DNA of 64,000 nt, from assembly GCF_030718205.1 (NCBI RefSeq), contig NZ_JAUZQF010000004.1, forward strand, positions 372,001 through 436,000. The letters are read 5' to 3'. The stretch's first letter is position 1. Each line of letters opens with the position of its first letter. The translations under genes and the position numbers were made by a program. Below are positions 35,130 through 46,119 of the stretch, one piece after another. This stretch comes from Nonomuraea turcica (GTDB lineage Bacteria; Actinomycetota; Actinomycetes; Streptosporangiales; Streptosporangiaceae). The notes beneath the pieces were generated by a model. It saw nothing but the letters and a program-made list of their open reading frames with translations. It did no database searches and was not told where the DNA came from.

Positions 35130-37043
35130 ATGCGCAGATTACTGGCGATCGCCGTGGTCGCCATCCTGCCCTTAACGAACGTCACCGCCGCCCGCGCCCA
35201 GGAGCCCGCCGACCGCCAGCAGGCCTTCGCCGCCGCCGCCGAGGAGTTCCAGGTCCCGCAGAGCGTTCTGCTCGGCGTCTCCTACCTTGAGTCCCGCTGG
35301 GACGCCCACGCCGGCCAGCCTTCCAGCGACGCCGGGTTCGGGCCCATGCACCTGACCGACGCGGCCGCGTACACCGGGTCCAACCATCACCACGAGGGTG
35401 AGGAGGACGCCCGCGGCGACGAGAGCCGGCCGCTGCCGGCACCCGAAGAGCAGCCTGAGCCCACCGAGATCCCCGCCTCCCTGCGCACCATGGAGCGGGC
35501 GGCCGAGCTGACCGGCGAGAGCCACGAGCGGCTGCGTACGGACGACGCCGCCAACATCCGGGGCGGCGCGGCGCTGCTGGCCGACTACCAGAAGGCGCTC
35601 GGGGCGCCGCTGAGCGACGACCCGGGCGAGTGGTACGGCGCCGTGGCCAAATACTCGGGCGCCGAGGAGGCCGGCGCCGCCAAGTTCTTCGCCGACGAGG
35701 TCTTCACCACGATCGAGGAAGGCGCCGAGCGGACCACCGACGACGGGGAGCGGGTCCGGCTGCCGGCCGTGCCCGGCCTCGTGAGGATCGAGAAGTGGCT
35801 GGAGAAGCTCGGCCTGCGCCCGCCGCGGGCCGACGGCGTCGAGTGCCCCGCCTCGGTCTCCTGCGAGTGGATCCCCTCGGCTTACCAGCAGTTGCCCAAT
35901 GGCAATTACGGGCACTACGACCTGGCGAACCGGCCGGTCAGCCAGAAGATCGACTACATCATCATTCACGACATGGAGGGATATTTCCTGCCCTCCATCC
36001 GCCTCAACCAGGACCCGAACTACCGCGCGAGCTGGCAATACTCCATCCGCTCCGCCGACGGCCACATCGCCCAGCACATCAAGAGCAAGGACGTCGCCTG
36101 GCAGGCCGGCAACTGGTACATCAACGCCAAGTCCATCGGCATCGAGCACGAGGGCTTCCTGGCCGAGGGCAGCACCTGGTACACCGAGGCGATGTACCGC
36201 TCGTCCGCCCGCCTGGTCCGCTACCTGGCGCTCAGGCACGGCGTGCCGCTGGACCGCGCCCACATCCTGGGCCACGACAACGTGCCCGGCACGCTGCCGA
36301 CCACGGTCCGGCAGATGCACGAGGACCCGGGACCGTTCTGGGACTGGGCGCACTACTTCCGGCTGATGGGCGCGCCACTGCACCAGTTCGGCGGACCGCA
36401 GGCCGGGTCGATCATGATCAACCCGGACTTCGCCACCAACAAGCCGTACTTCTACGGCTGCGACCGTAAGAACCCGTCAGCCGCCTGCCCGCCGCTGCCC
36501 GCCGGCACCGTCTGGCTGCGTACCGAGCCGCGCGCTGACGCGCCGCTGGTCAAGGACATCGGCAAGCACCCCACGGGCGAGTCCCTCTACAGCGTCTATG
36601 ACCACAGCGCCCGCGCCAGCACCGGCCAGCGCTTCGCGGTGGCCGACCGCCAGGGCGACTGGACAGCGATCTGGTATCTCGGCCAGAAGGCGTGGTTCCA
36701 CAACCCGGCCGGCGCGCCGACCGCCATCCCGTCCATGGGCCTGGTCGTGACCCCGAAGCCGGGCAAGGCGACCGTCCCGGTGTACGGCAGGGCGTACCCG
36801 GAGCAGGAGGCGTACCCGGCGGGCATCCCCTACCAGGCCGTGACGCCGCTGCAGTACACGTTCTCGGCAGGCGAGAAGTACACCCTCGCCGGTCCGGCGG
36901 CCACGGAATACTACCGGGCGGTCACCTTCAACCTGGAGGACCACAAGGTGGTCCGCGGGAAGACCAAGTATCTGGAGATCCAGTTCGGCCACCGCGTGAT
37001 GTTCGTCAAAGCTGACGACGTGCAGGTGAGTTTCTCCGGGTGA
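35130..37043 (+). CDS. Secreted N-acetylmuramoyl-L-alanine amidase (Amidase_2) with lysozyme-like N-domain
   Basis: A 637-residue exported cell-wall hydrolase. A signal peptide (MRRLLAIAVVAILPLTNVTAARA) precedes a transglycosylase-like region with YLESRWDAHAGQPSSDAGFGPMHLT. The Amidase_2 core follows (about residues 265-395): DYIIIHDMEGY, IGIEHEGF and HILGHDNVPGT supply the zinc ligands and acidic residue for cleaving the MurNAc-L-Ala bond. The C-terminal ~220 residues contain repeated SH3-like motifs (VWLRTEPRADAPLVKDIG, VADRQGDWTAIWYLGQKAWFHNP). GAGGAG lies seven bases before the ATG. Its last 38 bases overlap the convergent RpiR-type gene. Confidence 0.92.
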   Translation: MRRLLAIAVVAILPLTNVTAARAQEPADRQQAFAAAAEEFQVPQSVLLGVSYLESRWDAHAGQPSSDAGFGPMHLTDAAAYTGSNHHHEGEEDARGDESRPLPAPEEQPEPTEIPASLRTMERAAELTGESHERLRTDDAANIRGGAALLADYQKALGAPLSDDPGEWYGAVAKYSGAEEAGAAKFFADEVFTTIEEGAERTTDDGERVRLPAVPGLVRIEKWLEKLGLRPPRADGVECPASVSCEWIPSAYQQLPNGNYGHYDLANRPVSQKIDYIIIHDMEGYFLPSIRLNQDPNYRASWQYSIRSADGHIAQHIKSKDVAWQAGNWYINAKSIGIEHEGFLAEGSTWYTEAMYRSSARLVRYLALRHGVPLDRAHILGHDNVPGTLPTTVRQMHEDPGPFWDWAHYFRLMGAPLHQFGGPQAGSIMINPDFATNKPYFYGCDRKNPSAACPPLPAGTVWLRTEPRADAPLVKDIGKHPTGESLYSVYDHSARASTGQRFAVADRQGDWTAIWYLGQKAWFHNPAGAPTAIPSMGLVVTPKPGKATVPVYGRAYPEQEAYPAGIPYQAVTPLQYTFSAGEKYTLAGPAATEYYRAVTFNLEDHKVVRGKTKYLEIQFGHRVMFVKADDVQVSFSG

Positions 37044-37902
37044 ACTCCTTGACGGCGCGCCTGGTGCTCGCGAGCGCCTCCTGAGAGGAGTCGTACGTGC
37101 GCTGGGCGACGCCGACGAACAAGCAGTCGACGACGAGGAGCTGGCTGATCCTGCTGGCCAGGGCGCCGGGACGGAACTCCGTCTCACGCCCGGCGGAGAT
37201 CAGCACGTGCTCGGCCAGCTCCGCGATCGACGAGCGCGGGTTGTTGGTGATCGCGACCGTGGTCGCGCCCGCCTCCTTCGCCCGCAACAGGGGCTCGATC
37301 ACGTCGGGGGTCTCCCCCGAGGTGCTGATCCCGATCGCCACGTCCCCGGCCCTGAGCAGGACCGCGCTGGTCAGCGCCAGGTGCGCGTCCTGAAAGGCGT
37401 GGCTGGACAGGCCGATGCGCAGCAGCTTCTGCGCGACGTCCTCGGCCACGAGCCCGGAGGCGCCGACCCCGTAGGCGTCGATCCGCCGGGCTGCCACGAT
37501 GGCGTCGACGACCAGGCCGAGCCGCTCCGAGGTCAGCTGGGCCACCGTGTCGTTGATCGCCTCGGACTCGGCCCGCGCGACCTTCTGGATCACCTCCGAC
37601 AGCGGGTCGTCGGGGGCCAGGTCGCCGGGCACCAGCCGGTCCGGCTGCGCGGCGGCGGCCGCCAGGGCCAGGCGCAGCTGCGGATAGCCGGCGAACCCGA
37701 GGAGCCGGGCCGTCCGCACGATCGTGGCCTCGCTGGTGCCCGAGGCGGCGGAGAGCTCCGTGATGGTGCTCCTGGCCACCGTGGCGGGGTCTTCCAGGAT
37801 GAGGCGTGCGACGGTCTGGGCGGCCGGCGTCAGGGACGGCAGCACACCGCGAACCGTGGCCACCAGAGTGTCGGCCCGCAGGCCGTTGCCGCTGTCGTCC
37901 AC
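37006..37902 (-). CDS. MurR/RpiR family transcriptional regulator (HTH-SIS)
   Basis: A 298-residue regulator. The N-terminal HTH_6 domain contains LTPAAQTVARLILEDPATVARSTITELSAASGTSEATIVRTARLLGFAGYPQLRLAL. A C-terminal SIS domain carries GVGASGLVAEDVAQKL, SSHAFQDAHLAL and GISTSGETPDVIEPL, and would bind a sugar phosphate. Relatives control murein-sugar, ribose or hexosamine use. It follows glgP in the same direction and is convergent with the amidase gene, so it may answer to glucan or wall sugars. I chose the GTG at 37902 because CATAAT lies exactly seven bases upstream; a TTG at 37929 is an alternative. Confidence 0.9.
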   Translation of the reverse strand: MDDSGNGLRADTLVATVRGVLPSLTPAAQTVARLILEDPATVARSTITELSAASGTSEATIVRTARLLGFAGYPQLRLALAAAAAQPDRLVPGDLAPDDPLSEVIQKVARAESEAINDTVAQLTSERLGLVVDAIVAARRIDAYGVGASGLVAEDVAQKLLRIGLSSHAFQDAHLALTSAVLLRAGDVAIGISTSGETPDVIEPLLRAKEAGATTVAITNNPRSSIAELAEHVLISAGRETEFRPGALASRISQLLVVDCLFVGVAQRTYDSSQEALASTRRAVKEFTRRNSPARRQL

Positions 37903-37909
37903 GGTCCCG

Positions 37910-37915
37910 ATTATG
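37910..37915 (-). promoter_or_regulatory. -10 element of the RpiR-type gene
   Basis: The minus strand reads CATAAT, one base from the TATAAT consensus, seven bases before the GTG at 37902. This supports a leaderless start and the shorter protein. Confidence 0.5.
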
Positions 37916-37967
37916 CCCCCTGCCGCCAATGCCCGAGCAGGGCCAGAAGTGCCGTGATAGGTCGCGG

Positions 37968-40550
37968 TTAGCGCAACGTGCCGTTCGTCATGCCCGCGGG
38001 TTCCTCGGGCACGGCGATCAGCCCCAGTTCCGCGGGGGTCGCGAGGAGCGGGTGGTAGGGGACCACCCGGACGGTGTACCCGTAGGCACCCGTGCGGTCG
38101 AGCGGCACCGTGCCCGTGTAGTGCGCCCTCCCGTCGTCGTCCACCGACCCCACGGTCAGCTTCGCGTAGGAGGGATGCATCAGCTCGTCGTGCGGCCCGA
38201 CCTTCCCATAGGCCGCCTCGACCAGCACGTCAGCGGCCTCCAGGTCGCCGAGCGCGATGGTGGCGTGCAACTCCACGGTGGCGCCGACCTCAGGCGTGTC
38301 CCCCACGCCCAACGCTTCGACGTGCTCCACCCGGACGCCGGGCCAGGCCCGGGTGACCCGGACCCGCCAGGCGGCGAACGCCTTCGCCGGCGCGTGCGAG
38401 TCCGCCGACAGCGCCCTGGCGGCCTTCGCGGCCGGGATGTAGAGGCCCACCACGTAGTCCCTGAGCATGCGCCCCGCGAGCACCTTGGGCCCGAGCGAGG
38501 CCAGGGTGTGCTTGACCATCTCCATCCAGCGCCGCGGCAGTCCGTCCATGGGACGGTCGTAGAACCGGTCGGACACCTCGTGCTCGATCAGGTCGTACAG
38601 GGCGGAGGCCTCCAGCTCGTCCCGCCGCTCCGGGTCGCTCACGCCGTCGGCGGTGGGGATGGCCCAGCCGTTGGTGCCGTCGTACCACTCGTCCCACCAG
38701 CCGTCGCGGATGGACAGGTTGAGCCCGCCGTTCAGCGCTGACTTCATGCCGGAGGTGCCGGACGCCTCCAGGGGCCGCAGCGGGTTGTTCAGCCACACGT
38801 CGCAGCCCTGGACCATGAGCTGGCCCAGCGCCATGTCGTAGTCGGGCAGGAACACGATCCGGTGCCTGACGTGCTGCTGGTCGGCGAACTTGACGATCTG
38901 CTGGATCAGCTTCTTGCCGCCCTCGTCGGCGGGGTGGGCCTTGCCGGCGATCACGATCTGGACCGGCTTGTGCGGGTCGAGCAGGAGCTCGGCCAGCCGC
39001 TGGGGGTCGCGCAGCATGAGCGTGAGCCGTTTGTACGACGGCACGCGCCGGGCGAAGCCGATCGTCAGCACGTCGGGGTCGAGCGCGTCGTCGATCCACC
39101 CCAGCTCGGCGTCGGAGGCGCCGCGCTCGCGCCAGGCCTTGCGGAGACGGATCCTGGCGCCCTCGACCAGGCGGCGCCGCTGCGTGCCCCTGATCTTCCA
39201 GATGTCGCTGTCGGGGATCTTCTGGATGCCCTCCCAGCCGCGGGCCCGCTCCAGCAGCGAGGGAAGCTCGCGGCCGGCCAGCTCCATGAGCTCGCGGCCG
39301 ACCCAGGTCGGGGCGTGCACACCGTTGGTGATGGACCCGATCGGGACCTCGTCCACGTCGAATCCCGGCCAGAGGGCCTTGAACATGTCCCTGCTGACCT
39401 GGCCGTGCAGCTCGGACACGCCGTTGACCCGCTGGGCCAGCCGCATGCCCATGACCGCCATGTTGAACCGGCTGGGGTCGGCCTCCGCACCCAGCGCCAG
39501 GATGCGCTCGACAGGCACGGTGGGCCAGGCGGCCGAGCCGCCGAAGTGGCGCTCGATCATGTCGCGGGGGAACCGGTCGATGCCCGCGGGCACGGGCGTG
39601 TGCGTGGTGAACACCGTGCCCGCCCGTACGGCCTCCAGCGCCTCGTCGAAGGAGAGGCGGGCCTCGGTCAGCTCGCGGATGCGCTCCAGGCCGAGGAAGC
39701 CGGCGTGGCCCTCGTTGGTGTGGAAGACCTCGGGCTCGGCATGGCCGGTGATGCGGCAGTAGGCCCTGATGGCGCGCACGCCGCCGACGCCCAGCAGCAG
39801 CTCCTGCATGAGCCGGTGGTCGGTGCCGCCGCCGTAAAGGCGGTCGGTGATGTCGCGGGCGGGGTTGTCGTTGTCGGCCACATCGGAGTCGAGCAGCAGC
39901 AGCGGCACCCGGCCCACCTGCGCCACCCATACCTGCGCGTGCAGCACGCGCTCCTCCGGCAGGGCCAGGCGGATCTTGACGGCGGTGCCGTCGGGCTCCT
40001 TGAGCAGGGACAGCGGCAGGCCGCCCGCGTCGAGCGACGGGTAGTGCTCCAGCTGCCAGCCCTCGGGCGAGAGTGACTGCGTGAAGTAGCCGTGCCGGTA
40101 GAGCAGGCCGACCGCGAGGATCGGCACGCCCAGGTCGCTGGCCGCTTTGAGGTGGTCGCCCGCCAGGATGCCGAGGCCGCCTGAATACTGCGGCAGCGCG
40201 GCCGCGATGCCGTATTCCGGCGAGAAGTAGGCGATGGCGGCGGCGCTGTCGGGCAGCGTCTGATACCAGCGCGGTGAGGTCATGTATTCGCGCAGGTCGT
40301 CGGCTGCGTCGGCGAGACGGCGCAGGAAGCGGCGGTCGGCGGCCAGCTCGGTCAACCGGGCCGGTGTGACGGCGCCGAGCAGAGCCACGGGATCGTGCCC
40401 GACCTGCTCCCAGAGCTCCGCGTCGACCTCGGCGAAGAGATCCATCGTCTCCGGGTGCCATGACCAGCGGAGATTGTGCACGAGCTCGCCGAGGGCGGCC
40501 AGCTCCGCGGGCAGAACGGTGCGGACGGTGAACCGGCGGATTGCTCTCAC
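37968..40550 (-). CDS. glgP: Alpha-glucan (maltodextrin) phosphorylase
   Basis: GlgP releases glucose-1-phosphate from alpha-1,4-glucan ends. This 860-residue form is the GT35 type common in actinobacteria, beginning RAIRRFTVRTVLPAELAALGELVHNLRWSWHP. PLP and phosphate-site motifs are present (VHNLRWSWHPET, FHTNEGHAGFLGLERIREL, ASGTSGMKSALNGGLNLSIRDGWWDE). It is divergent from glgE, which builds glucan, so the two have opposing roles. I chose the GTG at 40550 because TAGGGT lies exactly seven bases upstream, giving a leaderless mRNA; the in-frame GTG at 40559 lies only inside that promoter. Confidence 0.95.
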   Translation of the reverse strand: MRAIRRFTVRTVLPAELAALGELVHNLRWSWHPETMDLFAEVDAELWEQVGHDPVALLGAVTPARLTELAADRRFLRRLADAADDLREYMTSPRWYQTLPDSAAAIAYFSPEYGIAAALPQYSGGLGILAGDHLKAASDLGVPILAVGLLYRHGYFTQSLSPEGWQLEHYPSLDAGGLPLSLLKEPDGTAVKIRLALPEERVLHAQVWVAQVGRVPLLLLDSDVADNDNPARDITDRLYGGGTDHRLMQELLLGVGGVRAIRAYCRITGHAEPEVFHTNEGHAGFLGLERIRELTEARLSFDEALEAVRAGTVFTTHTPVPAGIDRFPRDMIERHFGGSAAWPTVPVERILALGAEADPSRFNMAVMGMRLAQRVNGVSELHGQVSRDMFKALWPGFDVDEVPIGSITNGVHAPTWVGRELMELAGRELPSLLERARGWEGIQKIPDSDIWKIRGTQRRRLVEGARIRLRKAWRERGASDAELGWIDDALDPDVLTIGFARRVPSYKRLTLMLRDPQRLAELLLDPHKPVQIVIAGKAHPADEGGKKLIQQIVKFADQQHVRHRIVFLPDYDMALGQLMVQGCDVWLNNPLRPLEASGTSGMKSALNGGLNLSIRDGWWDEWYDGTNGWAIPTADGVSDPERRDELEASALYDLIEHEVSDRFYDRPMDGLPRRWMEMVKHTLASLGPKVLAGRMLRDYVVGLYIPAAKAARALSADSHAPAKAFAAWRVRVTRAWPGVRVEHVEALGVGDTPEVGATVELHATIALGDLEAADVLVEAAYGKVGPHDELMHPSYAKLTVGSVDDDGRAHYTGTVPLDRTGAYGYTVRVVPYHPLLATPAELGLIAVPEEPAGMTNGTLR

Positions 40551-40557
40551 GATGTGC

Positions 40558-40563
40558 ACCCTA
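40558..40563 (-). promoter_or_regulatory. -10 element of glgP
   Basis: The minus strand reads TAGGGT, seven bases before the GTG at 40550. The rest of the 243-bp glgP-glgE gap shows no gene. A GC hairpin (GGCGGC/GCCGCC) near 40756-40776 lies in the probable glgE leader. Confidence 0.5.
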
Positions 40564-40793
40564 CGGGCTAGGAGGGACCAGTCAGTCCTTCACCCCCAGG
40601 AACGCCCTTCAAACCCCTTCCGGGAACAAGCATGAAGAGGGAGCATTGGGGCAACTTTCCATGTTGTTGGGCTCTCCCGCACCACACTCGGGAGGTCTAT
40701 CCGCTGCTGTCCACAATTTACGTGCAAGGATCGTTCCTGCCGAGGAAAGCCTCCGGCGGCACCGGGTGCGCCGCCGCAAACCCTTGAAATGCG

Positions 40794-42899
40794 ATGATCG
40801 GACGAATTCCCATCTCGGACATCTCCCCCGTCGTCGACTGCGGGCAGTGGCCCGCCAAAGCGGTCGCCGGCGAGACCTTCCAGGTCTCGGCGACCGTGTT
40901 CAGAGAGGGCCACGACGCCGTGGCCGCGGGCGTGGTGCTCACCGCGCCCGACGGGCAGCGTGGTCGGCTGAGACCGATGCGCGAGCTCGCGCCCGGCACC
41001 GATCGCTGGGGCGTGAACGTGTCCCTGCCCGCGGAGGGCGACTGGCTCTTCCGCGTGGAGGCGTGGAGCGACCCGATCCACACGTGGCTGCACGACGCGG
41101 AGATCAAGATCCCGCGCGGCATGGACGTCGATCTCATGTGCGAGGAAGGCGCCCGGCTCTTCGAGCGGGCCGCCAAGGCCGTGCGCACGCCGGACTGCCC
41201 CAACGGCGCACCCACGAGCGGCAACGGCGGCAAGGGCAGCAATAACGGCACAAATGGGCAAAAAAAGGGGAACGGCAACGGCGAGAGCACCTGCGGGCAC
41301 CGGGCGGCGCTGCTGTCGATCTCCGCCACGCTGCGTGATGAGAACCTGGACCCCCGAGCCCGGTTGTCGATCGCGCAGTTGCCCGAGACCGCCGCGTTGC
41401 TGGACGCGCACCCCTACCGCGAGCTGGTGACCCGGTCCAAGTCCCACAAGATCAGAGTGGACCGGCGCCGGGCGCTCTACGGCTCGTGGTACGAGTTCTT
41501 CCCCCGGTCGGAGGGGGCGATCGTCAACGACAACGGCATCTCCAAGTCCGGAACCTTCCAGACAGCCGCGAAGAGACTCCCCGCGGTCGCCAAGATGGGG
41601 TTCGACGTCGTCTACCTGCCGCCCGTCCACCCCATCGGCAGCACGTTCAGGAAGGGCCGCAACAACACGCTGAGCCCGGAGCCCGACGACCCCGGTTCCC
41701 CCTGGGCGATCGGGTCGGAGGACGGCGGCCACGACGCGGTGCACCCGGACCTGGGCACGATCGAGGACTTCGACGAGTTCGTGGCGCGCACGCGCGAGCT
41801 GGGCATGGAGGTCGCCCTGGACCTCGCGCTGCAGTGCTCGCCCGACCACCCGTGGGTCAAGGAGCACCCCGAGTGGTTCACGATCAGGGCCGACGGCTCG
41901 ATCGCCTACGCCGAGAACCCGCCGAAGAAATACCAGGACATCTATCCGGTCAACTTCGACAAGGATCCCGAGGGCATCTACGCCGAGGTCAAGCGGGTGG
42001 TGCGGCACTGGATGGACCACGGGGTGCGGATCTTCCGGGTGGACAACCCGCACACCAAGCCGGTGGGGTTCTGGGAGCGGCTGCTGGCCGACATCCACAC
42101 GACCGACCCGGATGTGATCTTCCTGTCGGAGGCGTTCACCCGTCCGGCGATGTTGCGCACGCTGGCCAAGATCGGCTTTCACCAGTCGTACACGTACTAC
42201 ACGTGGAAGAACTCCAAGTTCGACGTGGAGACGTACCTCGCGGAGCTCTCCCAGGAGACCTCGGCCTACCTGCGGCCGAACCTGTTCGTGAACACGCCGG
42301 ACATCCTGCACGAATACCTGCAGCACGGCGGGATCCCGGCATTCAAGATCAGGGCGGTGCTGGCCGCGCTCACGTCGCCCACCTGGGGCGTGTATTCAGG
42401 GTACGAACTCGGCGAAAGTATCCCGGTTCGCCCAGGCAGCGAGGAATATCTAGATAGTGAGAAATATCAGTACAAGCCCCGCGATTGGATTACGGCCGAA
42501 CGCGAAGGGCGCAGCCTGGCTCCTTTCATCACCCACCTGAATTTGTTCCGAAGAGCGCATCCGGCGCTGCAGGAATTGCGTAATCTACGATTCCACAGGG
42601 TCGACCAACCGGACATCGTCTGCTTCTCCAAGCGGCTTCCTGGCGCCTATGACACGGCCACACGAAGGCACGGGCTGGGCGACGTCGTTCTGGCGGTCGT
42701 CAACCTGGATCCGCACCACACCCACGAGGCAACCGTTGATCTTGACCTGCCCGCGCTCGGACTCGACTGGGGCGCCGAATTCGTCGTCGACGACGAGCTC
42801 TCTGGCGAGTCCTACCGCTGGAGGCAGAGCAACTATGTACGCCTCGACCCCCATATCCAGCCAGCCCACATTCTCACCGTCCGAGCCGCGCCACGGTAG
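40794..42899 (+). CDS. glgE: Alpha-1,4-glucan:maltose-1-phosphate maltosyltransferase GlgE
   Basis: GlgE extends alpha-1,4-glucan using maltose-1-phosphate. The 701-residue protein has the N-terminal domains (IPISDISPVVDCGQWPAKAVAGETFQVSATVFREGHD) and a GH13 catalytic barrel. The nucleophile aspartate in RIFRVDNPHTKP is about residue 417, and the acid/base glutamate in FLSEAFTRP about residue 446. A low-complexity Gly/Asn/Lys insertion (about residues 140-165) interrupts the N-terminal region. No Shine-Dalgarno sequence is clear before the ATG. It heads the run glgE-treS-maltokinase, which supplies its substrate from trehalose. Confidence 0.96.
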   Translation: MIGRIPISDISPVVDCGQWPAKAVAGETFQVSATVFREGHDAVAAGVVLTAPDGQRGRLRPMRELAPGTDRWGVNVSLPAEGDWLFRVEAWSDPIHTWLHDAEIKIPRGMDVDLMCEEGARLFERAAKAVRTPDCPNGAPTSGNGGKGSNNGTNGQKKGNGNGESTCGHRAALLSISATLRDENLDPRARLSIAQLPETAALLDAHPYRELVTRSKSHKIRVDRRRALYGSWYEFFPRSEGAIVNDNGISKSGTFQTAAKRLPAVAKMGFDVVYLPPVHPIGSTFRKGRNNTLSPEPDDPGSPWAIGSEDGGHDAVHPDLGTIEDFDEFVARTRELGMEVALDLALQCSPDHPWVKEHPEWFTIRADGSIAYAENPPKKYQDIYPVNFDKDPEGIYAEVKRVVRHWMDHGVRIFRVDNPHTKPVGFWERLLADIHTTDPDVIFLSEAFTRPAMLRTLAKIGFHQSYTYYTWKNSKFDVETYLAELSQETSAYLRPNLFVNTPDILHEYLQHGGIPAFKIRAVLAALTSPTWGVYSGYELGESIPVRPGSEEYLDSEKYQYKPRDWITAEREGRSLAPFITHLNLFRRAHPALQELRNLRFHRVDQPDIVCFSKRLPGAYDTATRRHGLGDVVLAVVNLDPHHTHEATVDLDLPALGLDWGAEFVVDDELSGESYRWRQSNYVRLDPHIQPAHILTVRAAPR

Positions 42900-42969
42900 A
42901 ACAGATTCAGCGGGGAGTCTTCAACGTGTGTGAAAGCGCCTCCCTCATGAGCACTCGGCGAGGGCGCTC

Positions 42970-44673
<1,704 letters not shown>

Positions 44674-44676
44674 GAC

Positions 44677-46002
44677 GTGCTTGCTGAGCTCCTTGCCGCA
44701 TGGATCAGCCGACAGCGATGGTTCGGCGGCAAGGGGCGCCCGATCGACCAGCTGTCGATCGACTCGGACGTCGAGCTGACGCCCGGACTCAGACACTTGA
44801 TCGTTGCCATCTGGCAGGACGGCTCGCGCGACCGCTACCAGCTCCTGCTCGGCGAGCGCACGGAGCTTCCCGACCGGCTGGCCCACGCACTGATCGCCAC
44901 GGTCGACGACATCTACCTGTACGACGCCGCGCACGACCCCGACCGCACCGGCTGGCTGCTCGAGGGCATGGGCCACGACGAGACCCGCAGCGGCCTGCGC
45001 ATGCGCCACGTCCCCGGCATCGAGATCGACACCTCGCCGCGCAGCCTGGTGCTCGGGGCCGAGCAGTCCAACACCTCTCTCGTGTACGGCGACGCCTACA
45101 TCTGCAAGCTCTTCCGCCGCCTCATCCCCGGGGTCAACCCGGAGCTGGAGATCATCACCGCCCTGGCCGCCAGGAAAGCCCCGCACATCGCGCAGCCGTA
45201 CGGGTGGATCGAGACCGATCTCGATGGCACGGACACCACTCTGGCGATCATGCAGGAGTTCCTGTCCAACGCCAACGACGGCTGGGACCTGGCGCTGGCC
45301 AGCGTGCGCGACCTGTATGCCTCCATGCCCGAGGTCACCGCCGCCGACGCGGGCGGCGACTTCGCGGCCGAGTCGCATCGGCTAGGCGTCGCCACCGCCC
45401 AGGTGCACCACGAGCTGGCCGCCGCCTTCCCCACGGACGTCGTCGAGACCCACGAGGTCAAACGCATGGCGGAGGCCTTCAGACGCCGGCTGGGCCGGGC
45501 CGTGGCCGAGGTGCCCGAGCTGCGGCAGCACGTGGGCGTCCTGGAGAACACCTATCACCAGGTGGAAAAGCTCACCACCGAAGTGTTCGTGCAGCGGGTT
45601 CACGGGGACTACCACCTGGGCCAGGTCATGCGCACCCCCACCGACTGGGTGGTGCTGGACTTCGAGGGCGAGCCCGGGCAGCCGCTGGCCGAGCGCCGGG
45701 CGCTGTCGTCGCCGCTACGTGACGTGGCGGGGATGCTGCGCTCGTTCGACTACGCCGCCAGGCACCTGCTGGCCGGCCACCCGGAGGCGGCCGAGCTGGA
45801 GCCCAGGGCCCAGGAGTGGGCGGACCGCAACCGGACCGCCTTCATGGAGGGATACATGGAGGGCGGCGGCGGGATCAACCGCGGGGACGCGGCGCTGCTG
45901 CGGGCGTTCGAGCTGGCGAAGGCGGTGTACGAGGTGGTCTACGAGGCCAGGAACCGGCCCACGTGGCTGCCCATCCCCTTGGCCGCCTTCCGGCCGCGCT
46001 AG
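44677..46002 (+). CDS. mak: Maltokinase (Mak/Pep2-like)
   Basis: This kinase phosphorylates maltose at C1 to maltose-1-phosphate, the donor for GlgE. The 441-residue protein begins ISRQRWFGGKGR. It carries the eukaryotic-like kinase elements VQRVHGDYHLGQVMRTPTDWVVLDFEGEP, including the catalytic HGDYHLGQ and the DFEGEP metal site. The gene follows treS by three bases, and its AGGAGGAG ribosome site lies over the treS end, so the two are coupled. The GTG start gives MLAELLAAWISRQRW. Confidence 0.95.
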   Translation: MLAELLAAWISRQRWFGGKGRPIDQLSIDSDVELTPGLRHLIVAIWQDGSRDRYQLLLGERTELPDRLAHALIATVDDIYLYDAAHDPDRTGWLLEGMGHDETRSGLRMRHVPGIEIDTSPRSLVLGAEQSNTSLVYGDAYICKLFRRLIPGVNPELEIITALAARKAPHIAQPYGWIETDLDGTDTTLAIMQEFLSNANDGWDLALASVRDLYASMPEVTAADAGGDFAAESHRLGVATAQVHHELAAAFPTDVVETHEVKRMAEAFRRRLGRAVAEVPELRQHVGVLENTYHQVEKLTTEVFVQRVHGDYHLGQVMRTPTDWVVLDFEGEPGQPLAERRALSSPLRDVAGMLRSFDYAARHLLAGHPEAAELEPRAQEWADRNRTAFMEGYMEGGGGINRGDAALLRAFELAKAVYEVVYEARNRPTWLPIPLAAFRPR

Positions 46003-46119
46003 GAGAGCTCCCCGAGGTCACGCCGCTCGGACGGCGCCCTTGCCGATCAACCGGTCTGCCTCGGCTGCGAAAAGTGTCGGAGCGCGAGGCTATGGTCTGC
46101 TCGGACTGGGCTACGGGGG

